From Bidens hawaiensis (Eukaryota; Streptophyta; Magnoliopsida; Asterales; Asteraceae), in assembly GCA_021521415.1 (NCBI GenBank), contig JAIQDT010003817.1, positions 124,001 to 188,000 on the forward strand: 64,000 nt of DNA, written 5' to 3'. Below are positions 48,101 to 58,927 of the stretch, piece after piece. The notes beneath the pieces were generated by a model. The model saw only the letters and a list, made by a program, of their open reading frames with translations. It was not told where the DNA came from and searched no databases. A program made the translations under genes and the position numbers. How positions within the stretch are numbered: the first letter of the stretch is position 1; each line of letters opens with the position of its first letter.

Positions 48101-48219
48101 GTATACGGGTCATATTTAGTATCGGTCGGTTACTCGTTTAAGCACTACGAATTAACCGATTTATCGTTTACTTGTTACGTAAAGAATATAGTGTACCTCG
48201 TTTTGTCATGAATGTCACA
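45147..48219 (-). mobile_element. Gypsy-D 5' LTR
   Basis: TGTCATACCCCG...GAATGTCACA on the plus strand, nearly identical to the 3' LTR. The donor-like site is at 45940 and the acceptor-like site at 45412 (minus strand), 529 nt apart as in the other copy. Confidence 0.95.
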
Positions 48220-48351
48220 GCGAACCAAGTTGCATACCATTTCATATAGGTTGCAGTCCGGTCTATAGCTTTTCATGATGCATTAGTTATACTGCACATA
48301 TATACATGAGATACCACTCACTCATCCCAACCCCAACCCTTGTGTCACAGT

Positions 48352-49548
48352 ATGTCTTCGTCGTTAGCTGATCACGCTCGTGAGAAAGCATCTATCATCG
48401 CTGAGGAGAGCACACCACCTGCGTCCCCGAGACTGAAGAGGCAGCGGACCATCCCTGATGCTGGCACATCTACTGCTGAGGAGTCTTCACCCGAGAACAC
48501 GTTCTTGCCTAAGCCCCAGTGCGACTGAGAATGGTACCCAGAGGTGGTGACCATGATGATTGAGAAGGAGGAGGTTCCACCCCTAGCTGTTGTAGGTCCT
48601 TCTTGCCCTACTCTACCAGCCCTGCCATGCCCTCCTGAGCGGGTGATAGCTGCACTTGTTTCTGGCCTGGATAAGGCGCAGTGTGGGAAACAGGGTATGA
48701 AGTCGGACATTACTATGCTAGCGCAGAAACAGAGTGGAGCCAAGCATAAGATGGATTTCTTGAGGGAGCTCTGCGATCGGAGGTCAGAGATTGAGGGTTC
48801 CGACATTGAGGCTTATACGACACGATCCCATGAGTTAGCGATACTGTGCCCTCAAATGGTCGATCCTGCTTATAAGAGGGTCGAAATGTATATTGACGGT
48901 TTACCTCCGCAGATCCAGAGTATGGTGACGTCGGCAAATCCCGCCAACATTCACGATGCCGTCCGGTTAGCTCATAAGTTAACTGATTAAGCCGTCAAAC
49001 AAGGCACTCTCCCGTCCAAGAAGTCTGCTACTGGCACATCCGATAATAAACGCAAGTGGGAGAGTACTGGCAACAACAACTCCAACAACAAGAGCACCTC
49101 TTCAGGCCACAATCAACAGAGACGGTTCGAGTCTCCTCGCAGGAACAACTACCCGAGCCAGAACCAACAACAGGGAGGATATCAGGGGAAACTCCCAAAG
49201 TGTAACAAGTGTAACTTCCATCATGCGGGGAAATGTGATAAGTACCGTTGCAACAAGTGTGGCAGACATGGCCACGAAACCAAGTTTTGCCGAGCAGACA
49301 ACCCCCAGAAACAAGCCCCACCTCAAGAGGCCCCGAAAGGGTGTTTTGAGTGTGGACAGGAGGGTCACTTTAAGAAAAACTGCCCCAAACTGAAGAATGC
49401 TGGTAACGGAGGGGCAAATGGCAACGGGAAGAATGGTAACAATGGGAATGGTAACAACGGAGGTGAAGGCAGGGGAAGAGCCTTCGTTATTGGCGGTGGT
49501 TCAGGTGAGACTTCTAACGACTCCGTAACTATTACCGGTAAATATAAA
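48352..49548 (+). pseudogene. Gypsy-C gag, broken and shortened
   Basis: Starts at the ATG of MSSSLADHAREK; a Pro/Ser-rich N-terminus follows. One reading frame is kept throughout but is cut by TGA at 48526 and TAA at 48988. The late capsid part is present (EIEGSDIEAYTTRSHELAIL, YKRVEMYIDGLPPQIQ), but the earlier conserved block with the WWN-type motif seen in gypsy-D is missing, suggesting an internal deletion near 48740. Basic and Asn/Gln-rich linkers lead to three cysteine knuckles ([40 protein letters not shown]; 49200-49385), then a Gly/Asn-rich linker. Confidence 0.85.
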
Positions 49549-51585
49549 ATGAATGGTTGTTATGCGCTAACTTTATTTGATACCGGGGCCGATCGAAGTT
49601 TCGTGTCAACTAAATTTTGTGAAATGGTTAATAGCACCCCATCTGCCCTAGAGTCTAAGTACACTATCGAGTTAGCAGATGGTAAAACCATCCAAGTGTC
49701 CCATATTTTGAAGGGTTGTACCGTAGAATTGTCTAGTCATTTGTTTCCCATAGATCTTATGCCGATTGAACTTGGTAGCTTCGACTTAGTTATTGGGATG
49801 GATTGGTTGTCCGAGCACCAAGCCGAGGTCGTCTGTCACGAGAAGATCATCCGCATACCTCTCCCTGGGGGAGAAACTCTCATTGTTCATGGTGAGAAAG
49901 AGAGTGCGACAGTTGGGATCATTTCCCTTATGAAGGCACAGAAGTTACTGCGTAAAGGCCATACTGCGATCTTAGCCCTAATCACCGACAAAGGTACTGA
50001 CGAGGCTGTGGAGGAGGAGGTCTCAATCGACCAGATCCCTATTGTTAGAGACTTTCCTGAGGTTTTCCCCGAAGACCTACCTGGCCTTCCGCCTCACAGA
50101 CAGGTGGAGTTCCAAATCGACATGACACAAGGAGCTGTTCCTGTAGCTCGTGCACCGTATCGTCTTGCTCCGAAGGAGTTAGAGGAACTGTCTAAGCAGT
50201 TGCAAGAACTGCTAGATAAGGGTTTCATACGCCCCAGTTCATCCTCGTGGGGAGCCCCAGTCCTATTCGTGAAGAAGAAGGATGGAACTCTACGCATGTG
50301 TATCGACTATCGGGAACTTAATAAGGTGACGACCAAGAACCGGTATCCCTTGCCACGTATTGATGATCTGTTCGATCAGCTACAAGGATCCAGTTACTAC
50401 TCGAAGGTCGACCTTAGGTCGGGTTATCACCAACTCCGAGTTCGGGAAGAAGACATTGCGAAAACAGCGTTTCGCACTCGTTATGGACACTATGAGTACG
50501 CCGTTATGCCATTTGGGTTAACAAACGCCCCAGCCGTATTCATGGACCTCATGAATCGTGTTTGTAAGCCTTATTTGGATAAATTCGTCATTGTGTTCAT
50601 AGACGACATCTTGATATATTCGAAGACAAGGGAGGAACATGAAGAGCACTTGCGATTAATGATGGATCTACTCATGAAGGAACAACTGTATGCCAAATTA
50701 TCGAAGTGCGAGTTCTGGATGCGTGAAGTAAAATTTTTGGGCCACGTGGTAAGTGGGGAGGGAATCCAAGTGGACCAGTCCAAGATTGAAGCAATCAAGG
50801 ATTGGCCAAACCCGAAAACTCCCACCGAGATCCGTCAATTTCTGGGATTAGCTGGTTATTATCGCAGATTTATTGGAGGATTTTCCAAGATTGCTCAACC
50901 ACTCACATCCTTAACCCGCAAGGGCATTGTGTATAAGTGGACCGAGGCACATGACACAACATTTCAAACTCTGAAAGACAAGCGGTGTAGTGCGCCAATC
51001 CAATCACTGCCCGAAGGAGTAGAAGACTTTGTTGTTTACTGTGATGCTTCACTGCAAGGAATTGGATGTGTGCTTATGCAACGGGAAAAGGTAATCGCAT
51101 ATGCTTCTCGACAACTGAAGACCGCTGAAAAGAACTACACGATCCATGACTTAGAACTTGAAGCCGTCATCTTTGCACTAAAAATCTGGAGGCATTACCT
51201 CTATGGAACCCAGTATACGATCTACACAGACCATAAGAGCCTCCAGCACATATTCGAGCAGAAAGAACTGAACATGAGGCAGAGACGATGGGTCGAGTTG
51301 CTTAACGATTATGAATGTGCTATTAAGTATCATCCGGGTAAAGCCAACGTGGTGGCTGACGCCTTGAGCCGAAAAGAAACTTTGAAGCCCAGGAGGGTTA
51401 GGGCTTTACAACTAACGATTCACTCTGGTCTACCCGAAAAGATCAGGCATGCCCAGTTAGAAGCTCTGAAAGCCGAGAATTTCGATACCGAATCTTTGCG
51501 CGGTGTAGACGGGAACTCAGAGGTTAAGTCGGATGGCATTCGGTATTACCTGATCGAATTTGGGTACCGCGTTATGGGGATCTAA
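49549..51585 (+). pseudogene. Gypsy-C protease, RT and RNase H
   Basis: 678 residues from the first Met, but the frame is continuous with gag from 48991. Protease FDTGADRSF (DTG at residues 11-13) and VIGMDWL; then, without a stop, [10 protein letters not shown] into RT ([28 protein letters not shown] with IDD at 351-353) and RNase H ([34 protein letters not shown]). The end is artificial: comparison with gypsy-D shows a one-base loss near 51552 that shifts the frame and stops at 51585. Confidence 0.9.
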
Positions 51586-52871
51586 GAACACTGGTCATGG
51601 ACGAAGCACACAAATCCCGATACTCAGTACATCCGGGATCAGATAAGATGTACCATGACTTAAAAGAGCTATACTGGTGGCCGAGTATGAAAGAGGAAAT
51701 TGCTGGGTACGTGGCTAAGTGTCTGACATGTGCCAAAGTGAAAGCAGAACATAGGAAACCGCCGGGATTACTTCAATAACCCGAAATTCCTATGGGGAAA
51801 TGGGAACAGATATCCAAGGATTTCATATCCAAACTACCCAAGACACCCAGCGGTTGCGACATGATTTGGGTCATAGTAGATCGATTGACCAAATCCGCAC
51901 ATTTTCTAGCCATCCGGGAAGCGGACAAGACGGATAGGCTGGCTCGCATTTACATTAAAGAAATCGTTTCCCGTCATGGTGTGCCGATATCGATTATTTC
52001 GGACCGTGATGCTAGGTTTACCTCAAACTTTTGGAAATCGTTGCAAAAGTCGTTGGGTACACGACTGGATATGAGCACGGCTTATCATCCACAAACAGAC
52101 GGTCAGAGCGAGCGAACAATACAATCATTGGAGGATATGTTAAGGGCGTGCATCATCAATTTTGGGAACAGTTGGGAGACGCATTTGCCTTTGGTTGAGT
52201 TCTCTTACAATAACAGTTACCATACGAGCATACAAGCAGCCCCTTTTGAAGCTCTGTATGGGCGTAAATGCCGATCACCACTCTGCTGGGCGGAGGTGGG
52301 TGAGAGCCAACTAACTGGCCCTGAAATAGTTCATGAAACGACGGAGAGGATAGTTCAGATCCGAAACCGTATGGCAGCAGCACGTGATCGTCAGAAAAGT
52401 TATGCTGATAAGCGTAGAAGGCCTTTAGAATTTGAAGTCGGGGGCAAAGTTTTATTAAAAGTGGCACCGTGGAAGGGTGTCATTCGTTTCGGAAAACGGG
52501 GAAAGTTGAGCCCGCGTTACGTAGGGCCATTCGAAATCGTGGAACGAATCGGTCCAGTGGCTTATAGGTTGGACTTACCGGAACAACTCCGCGGGGTACA
52601 TAACGTCTTCCACGTATCAAATCTTAAAAAGTGTTTGGCTAACGAAAACTTGATAGTTCCATTGGAGGAACTAGAAGTGGACGAACAGTTACGTTTCATC
52701 GAAGAGCCGGTGGAAATCATGGATCAGGACGTAAAGACCCGTAGGCACAGTAAAACTCCTATCGTTCGCGTTCGTTGGAACTCTAAGCGTGGACCAGAGT
52801 TCACATGGGAGTGCAAAGACCAGATGAAAGAAAAGTATCAACACCTATTCAAACCTGAAGCCAAACCATAG
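51553..52871 (+). pseudogene. Gypsy-C integrase and chromodomain
   Basis: Continues in the next frame after the one-base loss. The HHCC domain is at 51597-51779 ([30 protein letters not shown]), followed by an in-frame TAA at 51777 where Gln is expected. The core (51792 on) has [19 protein letters not shown] and [13 protein letters not shown]. Then come the [17 protein letters not shown] tail and a chromodomain ([16 protein letters not shown]). All catalytic residues remain. Confidence 0.9.
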
Positions 52872-53021
52872 GTACGATTTAAATATTCGGGACGAAAATT
52901 CTTTTAACAAGTGGATGATGTGACAAACCTAAAATTTTTCTTTTCTATCCCTTTCATGTCCCAGTCTAGTGGTGACATCACATTAATTTTCGGGACGAAA
53001 ATTCTTTCAACAAGGGGATGA
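52872..53021 (+). promoter_or_regulatory. Gypsy-C PPT region, present twice
   Basis: CGGGACGAAAATTCTTT and AACAAGGGGATGA directly precede the LTR start TGTGACATCC at 53022. A near copy, CGGGACGAAAATTCTTT then AACAAGTGGATGA followed by TGTGACA, lies about 100 bp upstream (52888-52927). The second copy has a perfect hairpin AATTTTCG-GGA-CGAAAATT (52985-53003). Confidence 0.8.
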
Positions 53022-55126
53022 TGTGACATCCGGCATTTTTAGGTTAACTCTGTTAACTAAACCCAGTTAAATCCTGTTGACTGTGTCAGTAAACTCCGTT
53101 AGTTCTGTCAACTAAGATAAGGAACTCTTATATATGTAGTGTCATGTATGCATACATTGAGTTAGTCGTGTCGTTGATGACCTAAGTAAGAGTAACTAGT
53201 TATTTGTAATTAGAATAATAAACTCGTCACACATGTTATAATAAACATGATATGCTACATGTACCTTATATAATAAGTCTAATGTGTTACATGATTTATA
53301 TGTTACATGACTAGTTGTTATATGCTTGTGAGATATTGTAAGAAAGTTGGGTAATTAAGGTGACATAATATATGGTGTGTTACATGTTAATTTGCTAGAT
53401 GAACAATTAAACTTTAGGCTAAAGAGTTAATTAGAAAATGTTTCAAAAATTGTAACATGTCACAAATTAAATAAAATAAAGTTATCTAAAGTTTAAAAAA
53501 ATTTATTATGCCTTAATGAGTGTGTAAATGATGAGTAAATAACAATGAATGTTATATTTTTCTTTTCCTCTTCTCTTTGGCCGTAGATCACACACACACA
53601 CACATACTCTCATATTTTTCATACAAACAATCTCTCTCAAGTATTATCTTCATAACAAAATACTTGGTGATTTTTGGTAAACAAGGGATTAAGCCTTTGG
53701 ATCAAACAAGTGAGTAGATGGTTATGTTTATATTTTTCTTTTAATTCATATGAACCTTGTATCCAAATGATTGGATCATGAAAGGGGATGATCAAAGTTT
53801 GACAAATAAAAAGGATTTTTGTATGAGTCTTGATCAATATTTTGAGTCATTTATAAATACTTGTGTTCTTATTATGAAATCAAATGGATAAAAATAAGAC
53901 ATGCAATTTGATTTGGTAAGAATGTTTCTTGATGATTGTTGAATCAAAGGATAGAAAAGTTGTGATTTGTAGTTGATTGTGGTTAAAACTGTTTATTGGC
54001 AGATTAGATGTTACGGATTTGGATTGTTAATAACTTGATGATATGTTTGAGTTTTTGATCGATTTTTGATTCTATGAACATGTACTTTGAATCTAGTTTT
54101 CAGAAAGTCCAAAATATTAATTTTTGGACACTGGTTGAATACTTTTTATGAATTTATAAAATCAGGATGCAAAGCTGATTTAGGGATAATAATTTCTGAG
54201 TTGAGTTCTAAATTTCATAACTTGATGATAAAAATAGATATGGACATAATTCTACTTCTAGGATGTTGTAATTTGAATTAGGAATCTATTCCAATTGGTC
54301 TTGCATCAATTGGACAAATATGGAATTTTTGACAAATTTTTGATTACTGCTGTGTTGTTGTAGAAATATAAATCATGTTGTTGTAATATATGAATATTCT
54401 GGACGAATTGGTAAATCCAAAAATTGTGAGAAAATATATGTTTAACCTAATACTGATGTGTACATGTGTAATTTATTTGGTAATTTAATTGTGAGTTTTG
54501 ATTGATGAGAAAAATCGGTTTAAGTGGTATAAATTGTTAAAGGTGATAAAGGTGTTGGTTGAATTGAGATAATTGCAAATTGTGATATGTTAGTTGTGGT
54601 AAATTAGAACTATGACTTTTTAAGTCAACTTAGAACTAGTTGACTAAATAGTTAGTCTTGCTTGTGATGTTGTGAAAATGTATTGATCATAGAATTGCAA
54701 GGAATATGGCTAAGTGTGTATACTTGATGATTGATTAAGTGTGACTAGAATTATAAGGTAAACATTCTAAGTCCAACCTTTTAGTCAAAGGTCAATATTT
54801 TAGTCAAAGGTCAAAACTTTAGTCAAAGTCAACTTTAGTCAAAGTCAACAAAAGTCAAACTTTGGTCAAAAGTGTTTTTAAAAACAATGGGAGATTGTTG
54901 GATACTAGTGGTTCTAGGAACCATCCCACAAGTTACTTACGTACTTGCATTTTTAGGGTCTTAACACGTGACGCATTTACTTCGGTCGGATTTGTGTAAT
55001 ACCCGAAGCACCAACAAGGTGAGTTTACGGCCCCACTTTTATACCTTTCCTTTGGGGGAGGAAACATGCAAAACTGTTTTACTTTACTTGCTCTAAATCT
55101 TTACACAACTGTTTGGTTGCTTATAA
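53022..55126 (+). mobile_element. Gypsy-C 3' LTR, truncated
   Basis: Matches 32942-35052 of the 5' LTR, including the donor-like site (55019). The last 684 bp, with the hairpin, the acceptor-like site and the LTR end, are deleted. Confidence 0.9.
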
Positions 55127-57012
55127 GTTGTTTCTCCAGTTGTTATTGATAATGTTTCTACTTCTTCTGATGATGATCAAGCTGAAGATCAAGTTATTGA
55201 CCTTGACAGTGATAATGTTTCATCTCTCGAGTTAGGTGAACATTACACTAACTTATTTGATAATGTTGTTGTTCCTGAGAATCCCACTCTTCGGATTCAT
55301 AGATATCATCCACAGGAAAACATCATTGGAGAACTTGATGTGGGCGTTCGTACACGTCATCAAGTTGCTTCGTCAAGTGATAATAACATATTGTGTGCTT
55401 ACACTAACTTACATTCTTCGGAAATTGTAAATCTTACTAAATTCTCTTGCTTTCTATCTCAAGTTGAGCCAACGACAGCTCGTAAGGCTCTTGAAGATCC
55501 TTCTTGGGTAGAAGCTATGCAAGATGAACTACAACAATTTGCTCGTTTAGGTGTTTGGGATCTTATTGATAAACCTGCTAGAGTCAAGAAGGCAATTCCG
55601 ACTAAGTGGGAATATAAGTGTAAGAAGGATGATCGTGGGGTAATTGTGAGAAACAAGGCACGTTTAGTGGTGCAGGGATTTCATCAGCAAGAGGGTATTG
55701 ATTATACTGAGGTTTATGCGCCAGTGGCAAGATTAGAGTCGATTCGAATCTTCCTAGCTTATGCTGCTTACAAGAACATCAAAGTCTATTAAATGGATGT
55801 TAAAAGTGCTTTTCTCAATGGTGAATTACACGACGAAGTGTTTGTTTTACAGCCTCCTGGTTTTGAAGATCCTGATTATCCGGACCATGTTTACCGATTA
55901 AACAAGGCCCTGTATAGTCTACATCAAGCCCCGAGAGCTTGGTATGGCACGCTCTCTGACCATCTGACTAATAATGGCTTCAAACGAGGGACTGTCGACT
56001 GCACTTTATTTCATAAAACTGTTGGTGACGATCTTCTCCTAGTCCAGATTTATGTCGACGATATTATTTTTGGGTCTAAAAACGACACATTGTGTAAGGA
56101 GTTCGAGAAGTCCATGCAAACAAAGTTCGAGATGAGCTCGATGGGAGAGATGAATTTCTTTTTAGGGCTGCAGGTTCACCAGTCTGATAAGGGAATCTTC
56201 ATTCATTAGACAAAATATGTGAACGATGTCTTGGAACGGTTCAAGATTACTGCCGGAAAAATCCCTTCTACTCCTCTTCCAGTGGGTCACAATTTATCAC
56301 CGGATGAATTGGAGGATACCGTTGATCCGACCCTTTATCGTGCTATAATTGGTTCTCTAATGTATTTAACTGCTTCTCGACCCGACATAATGTTTGCTGT
56401 TTGTTTGTGTGCTAGGTACCAAGTTAGTCCCCGAGTGACTCACCTGGCAGCGGTCAAGCGTATTTTGCAATATCTACGGGGAAATCCAGACACCGGGTTG
56501 TGGTACCCCAAGGATGATACCTTTGATCTTACTGCCTATTCAGACTCGGCTATGGAGGTTGCAAGATCAACTTCAAATCAACGACTGCATGATGACAATT
56601 TTTAGGAAACCGGCTTGTTTCCTAGCAGTGTAAGAAGCAGACAACGGTCTACACTTCAACCGCCGAAGCTGAGTATGTTGCAGCCTCGAGTTGCTGTTCC
56701 CAGGTTTTGTGGATACAACAACATCTTCGCAACTACGGTTTGAAGTTTCTTACTACTCCCATCTTGATTGATAATTCTGCTGCTATTAGTTTCACCAAGA
56801 ATCCCGTACAACATTGTAAAACGAAACATATCGAAATTCGATATCATTTTATACGGGATTGCTATGAAAAGAAATTAATCGATCTTGAGAAAGTACATAC
56901 TGACTTTCAGAAAGCCGATTTGTTTACTAAAGCTTTTGACAACACGCGTTTTAAATTTTTGCTTGATTTAAACGGATTGAAAACCCTCGCTGATATCCTT
57001 ACACAAGGATGA
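55127..57012 (+). pseudogene. Copia RT and RNase H, broken
   Basis: Resumes in the region between integrase and RT (acidic linker), then [66 protein letters not shown] and the catalytic YVDDIIFGS (YVDD 56051-56062). RNase H follows (SLMYLTASRPDIMFAV, TAYSDS..., ILIDNSAAISFTKNPVQH, KADLFTKAFD). Stops are at 55790 and 56207 (after KVY and FIH, both where copia elements normally have Gln). A frame change lies at about 56560-56700. The integrase core is absent. Confidence 0.85.
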
Positions 57013-58927
57013 CTATCTTTATTTTCTGTCATATTTTTCTTTTATAATTTATTTTGGTTTTAAGGGGTGAAAATCTAGAAAATACAAAAAGAATGTGTTT
57101 TTCGTTTGTATAGATAAAAATCCAAAAACATTAAAAAAAAATTTCAAAATTCAAAAATATTGTGATTTCTGTTCTTTAATGTTTTTCTTTTAAATATATA
57201 GAAAAACCAAAAACATTTTAAAATTTTGAAAAACCAAAAAGAATGTGATTTATGTTTTGTACAGAAAAATCCGAAAATCCAAAAAGATTGTGAAGTTTAT
57301 TTTGTTTATAAGAAAATTGAAAAAGACAAAAATATTGTGTTTTTAAAGTTTGTATAGAGAAAAACCAAAAAGATTTTTGCAGGTGTTTTTAGATTATTTT
57401 CTCGCTGAAAATTATGTCGGTTATTTAAGTTTGTGAAGCATGCTTGCATATCTTGGTCATATTATTCACTTGTGAATTGATGGTTAGCCATTTATTTATA
57501 AACTTACGTTAACTGGGGCGATTAAATTTATCTTATATTTATTTAATTATTTAATTTTTTTAATTATTTAATTTAAAATTAAATAAAAGATTTTTTAATT
57601 AGAATCTAATTCGTTATTTATGGATAACGAACTAGGTGATTCTTTAGCGAACTAGCTTCTGGTTCGACAACCTAATTCGCTTCCGCACTCTGTAACGAAT
57701 CATCCCCTCGTTATGCATATTTAACGAATCAAGCCACGAATCATATCTTGATTCGCTAACTTATTGAAACGAATCAGGAAGTGATTCGCTAACCTAAGGT
57801 AACGAATTGAGTTAGCGAATGGGCTAATTCGTTAACTTTAATTTAAAAGAATCGTCTGATTCGTATAAGTTGTACCTCGAGTTGCGTGCAAGGTTATAAA
57901 AGACAAGAAAAACGAACAGTTCTCCACTGTTCGCCTTCTTTCTTCACCTTAAAGAAACTCTGTTCAAATTTTCTCTGAAAGTTCGACCTTCTCGTTTTGA
58001 CATCTTAAGGATTTATTTGAGTTTCTTAGGTATAGACAATTATTGCGATCTAATTTTCGTCCGAAATGGTTGTGATTTGTTAGCTAAATTATTGATTTTT
58101 AAGGGTTTAAGGGTTTCCGAGTTTTTAAACCTATTTATGTATAATTTATGTTAATAACTTGATGACTTAGATGTCATTGTGATCTGAATGTGATTTCGAT
58201 ACCCTTGATGGACTCTAATCAACATTTGATTGTTGTTTGCTGGGTTAATTATGATTACTTGTTATCGGTGGTTACAGTGGGTTCGTCTAACCTTGATATT
58301 TCAAGATGTTGAGTCTCAATCTCATCAATCTTAGTGTATTAGAGTGATTCCAAGTACAATGATCACATTTTTATGATGATTCGACGATAGTTAAGGCCTA
58401 ATCGTCCCGAGGTTCATAATGTTGACTATCTATGTTCATCCTAATTTTGACCTTGACTTTGTGAAGTCAAAGAACAAGTCTAATTTAACCATTCGTTAAG
58501 CTTAGCGAATTGGAACTGTTTCGTGTCCATTTCGTTAAGATTTTACACGAACTTGATTAGCGAATAACATATTACACGAATCAGAATTTGATTCGCTTAA
58601 AATATAACGAACTAGATGTTAGTTCGTCAAAATCATATAGTAATTCGCTATGTCCAGTTCGTTAGTTAATTTACTTGATAGCGAATCGCATGATTCGTTA
58701 CAGTATTGTAACGAATCAGTGAGAAGTTAACGAATGACATGTCATTTTTTTAAATTTAATTATATTACCTAGATGTTCAATTAATTTATTTAAAGAATTT
58801 AAAACGTCTAATATGCGTAAATATATTAATTATACATATCCTTTGATTACGTATATACATCATCTATAGATATGTTGATATATTTTGATATCTCTTCTCA
58901 TATTCGATTTTATTTATACAGTAAAAC
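57013..58927 (+). other. Copia spacer between pol and extra ORF
   Basis: 1.9 kb non-coding. 57060-57380 is an A-rich imperfect repeat (units of about 60-90 bp with AAAACCAAAAAGAATGTG and variants), ending in TTTTTGCAG/GTG. 57600-57870 and 58480-58740 are packed with GATTCGCTAA, AACGAATC and AGTTCGTTA words like the LTR hairpin stems. TTTATTTATACAG sits just before the extra ORF start and could serve as a 3' splice site. Confidence 0.55.

Larger units (their letters stand above)
35768..48219 (-). mobile_element. Gypsy-D chromovirus, complete structure, 12.45 kb
   Basis: Two LTRs of 3078 and 3073 bp, PBS and PPT in place, GCGAA repeated at 35763-35767 and 48220-48224. Coding order on the minus strand: extra ORF, gag-protease, RT-RNase H-integrase-chromodomain. 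The LTRs differ at about 25 sites by hand count (around 1%), so the insertion is recent. The only coding defect seen is one TAG between protease and RT. Confidence 0.95.
32942..55126 (+). mobile_element. Gypsy-C chromovirus element, 3' end deleted, hosting gypsy-D
   Basis: 5' LTR 32942-35736, PBS at 35740, interruption by gypsy-D at 35768-48219, gag-pol 48352-52871, PPT, and 3' LTR from 53022. The 3' LTR stops at TTATAA (55126), about 684 bp short of the full LTR, and joins copia RT-side sequence directly. No right target duplication remains. By hand the shared LTR parts differ at roughly 26 sites in 2.1 kb. Confidence 0.9.
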
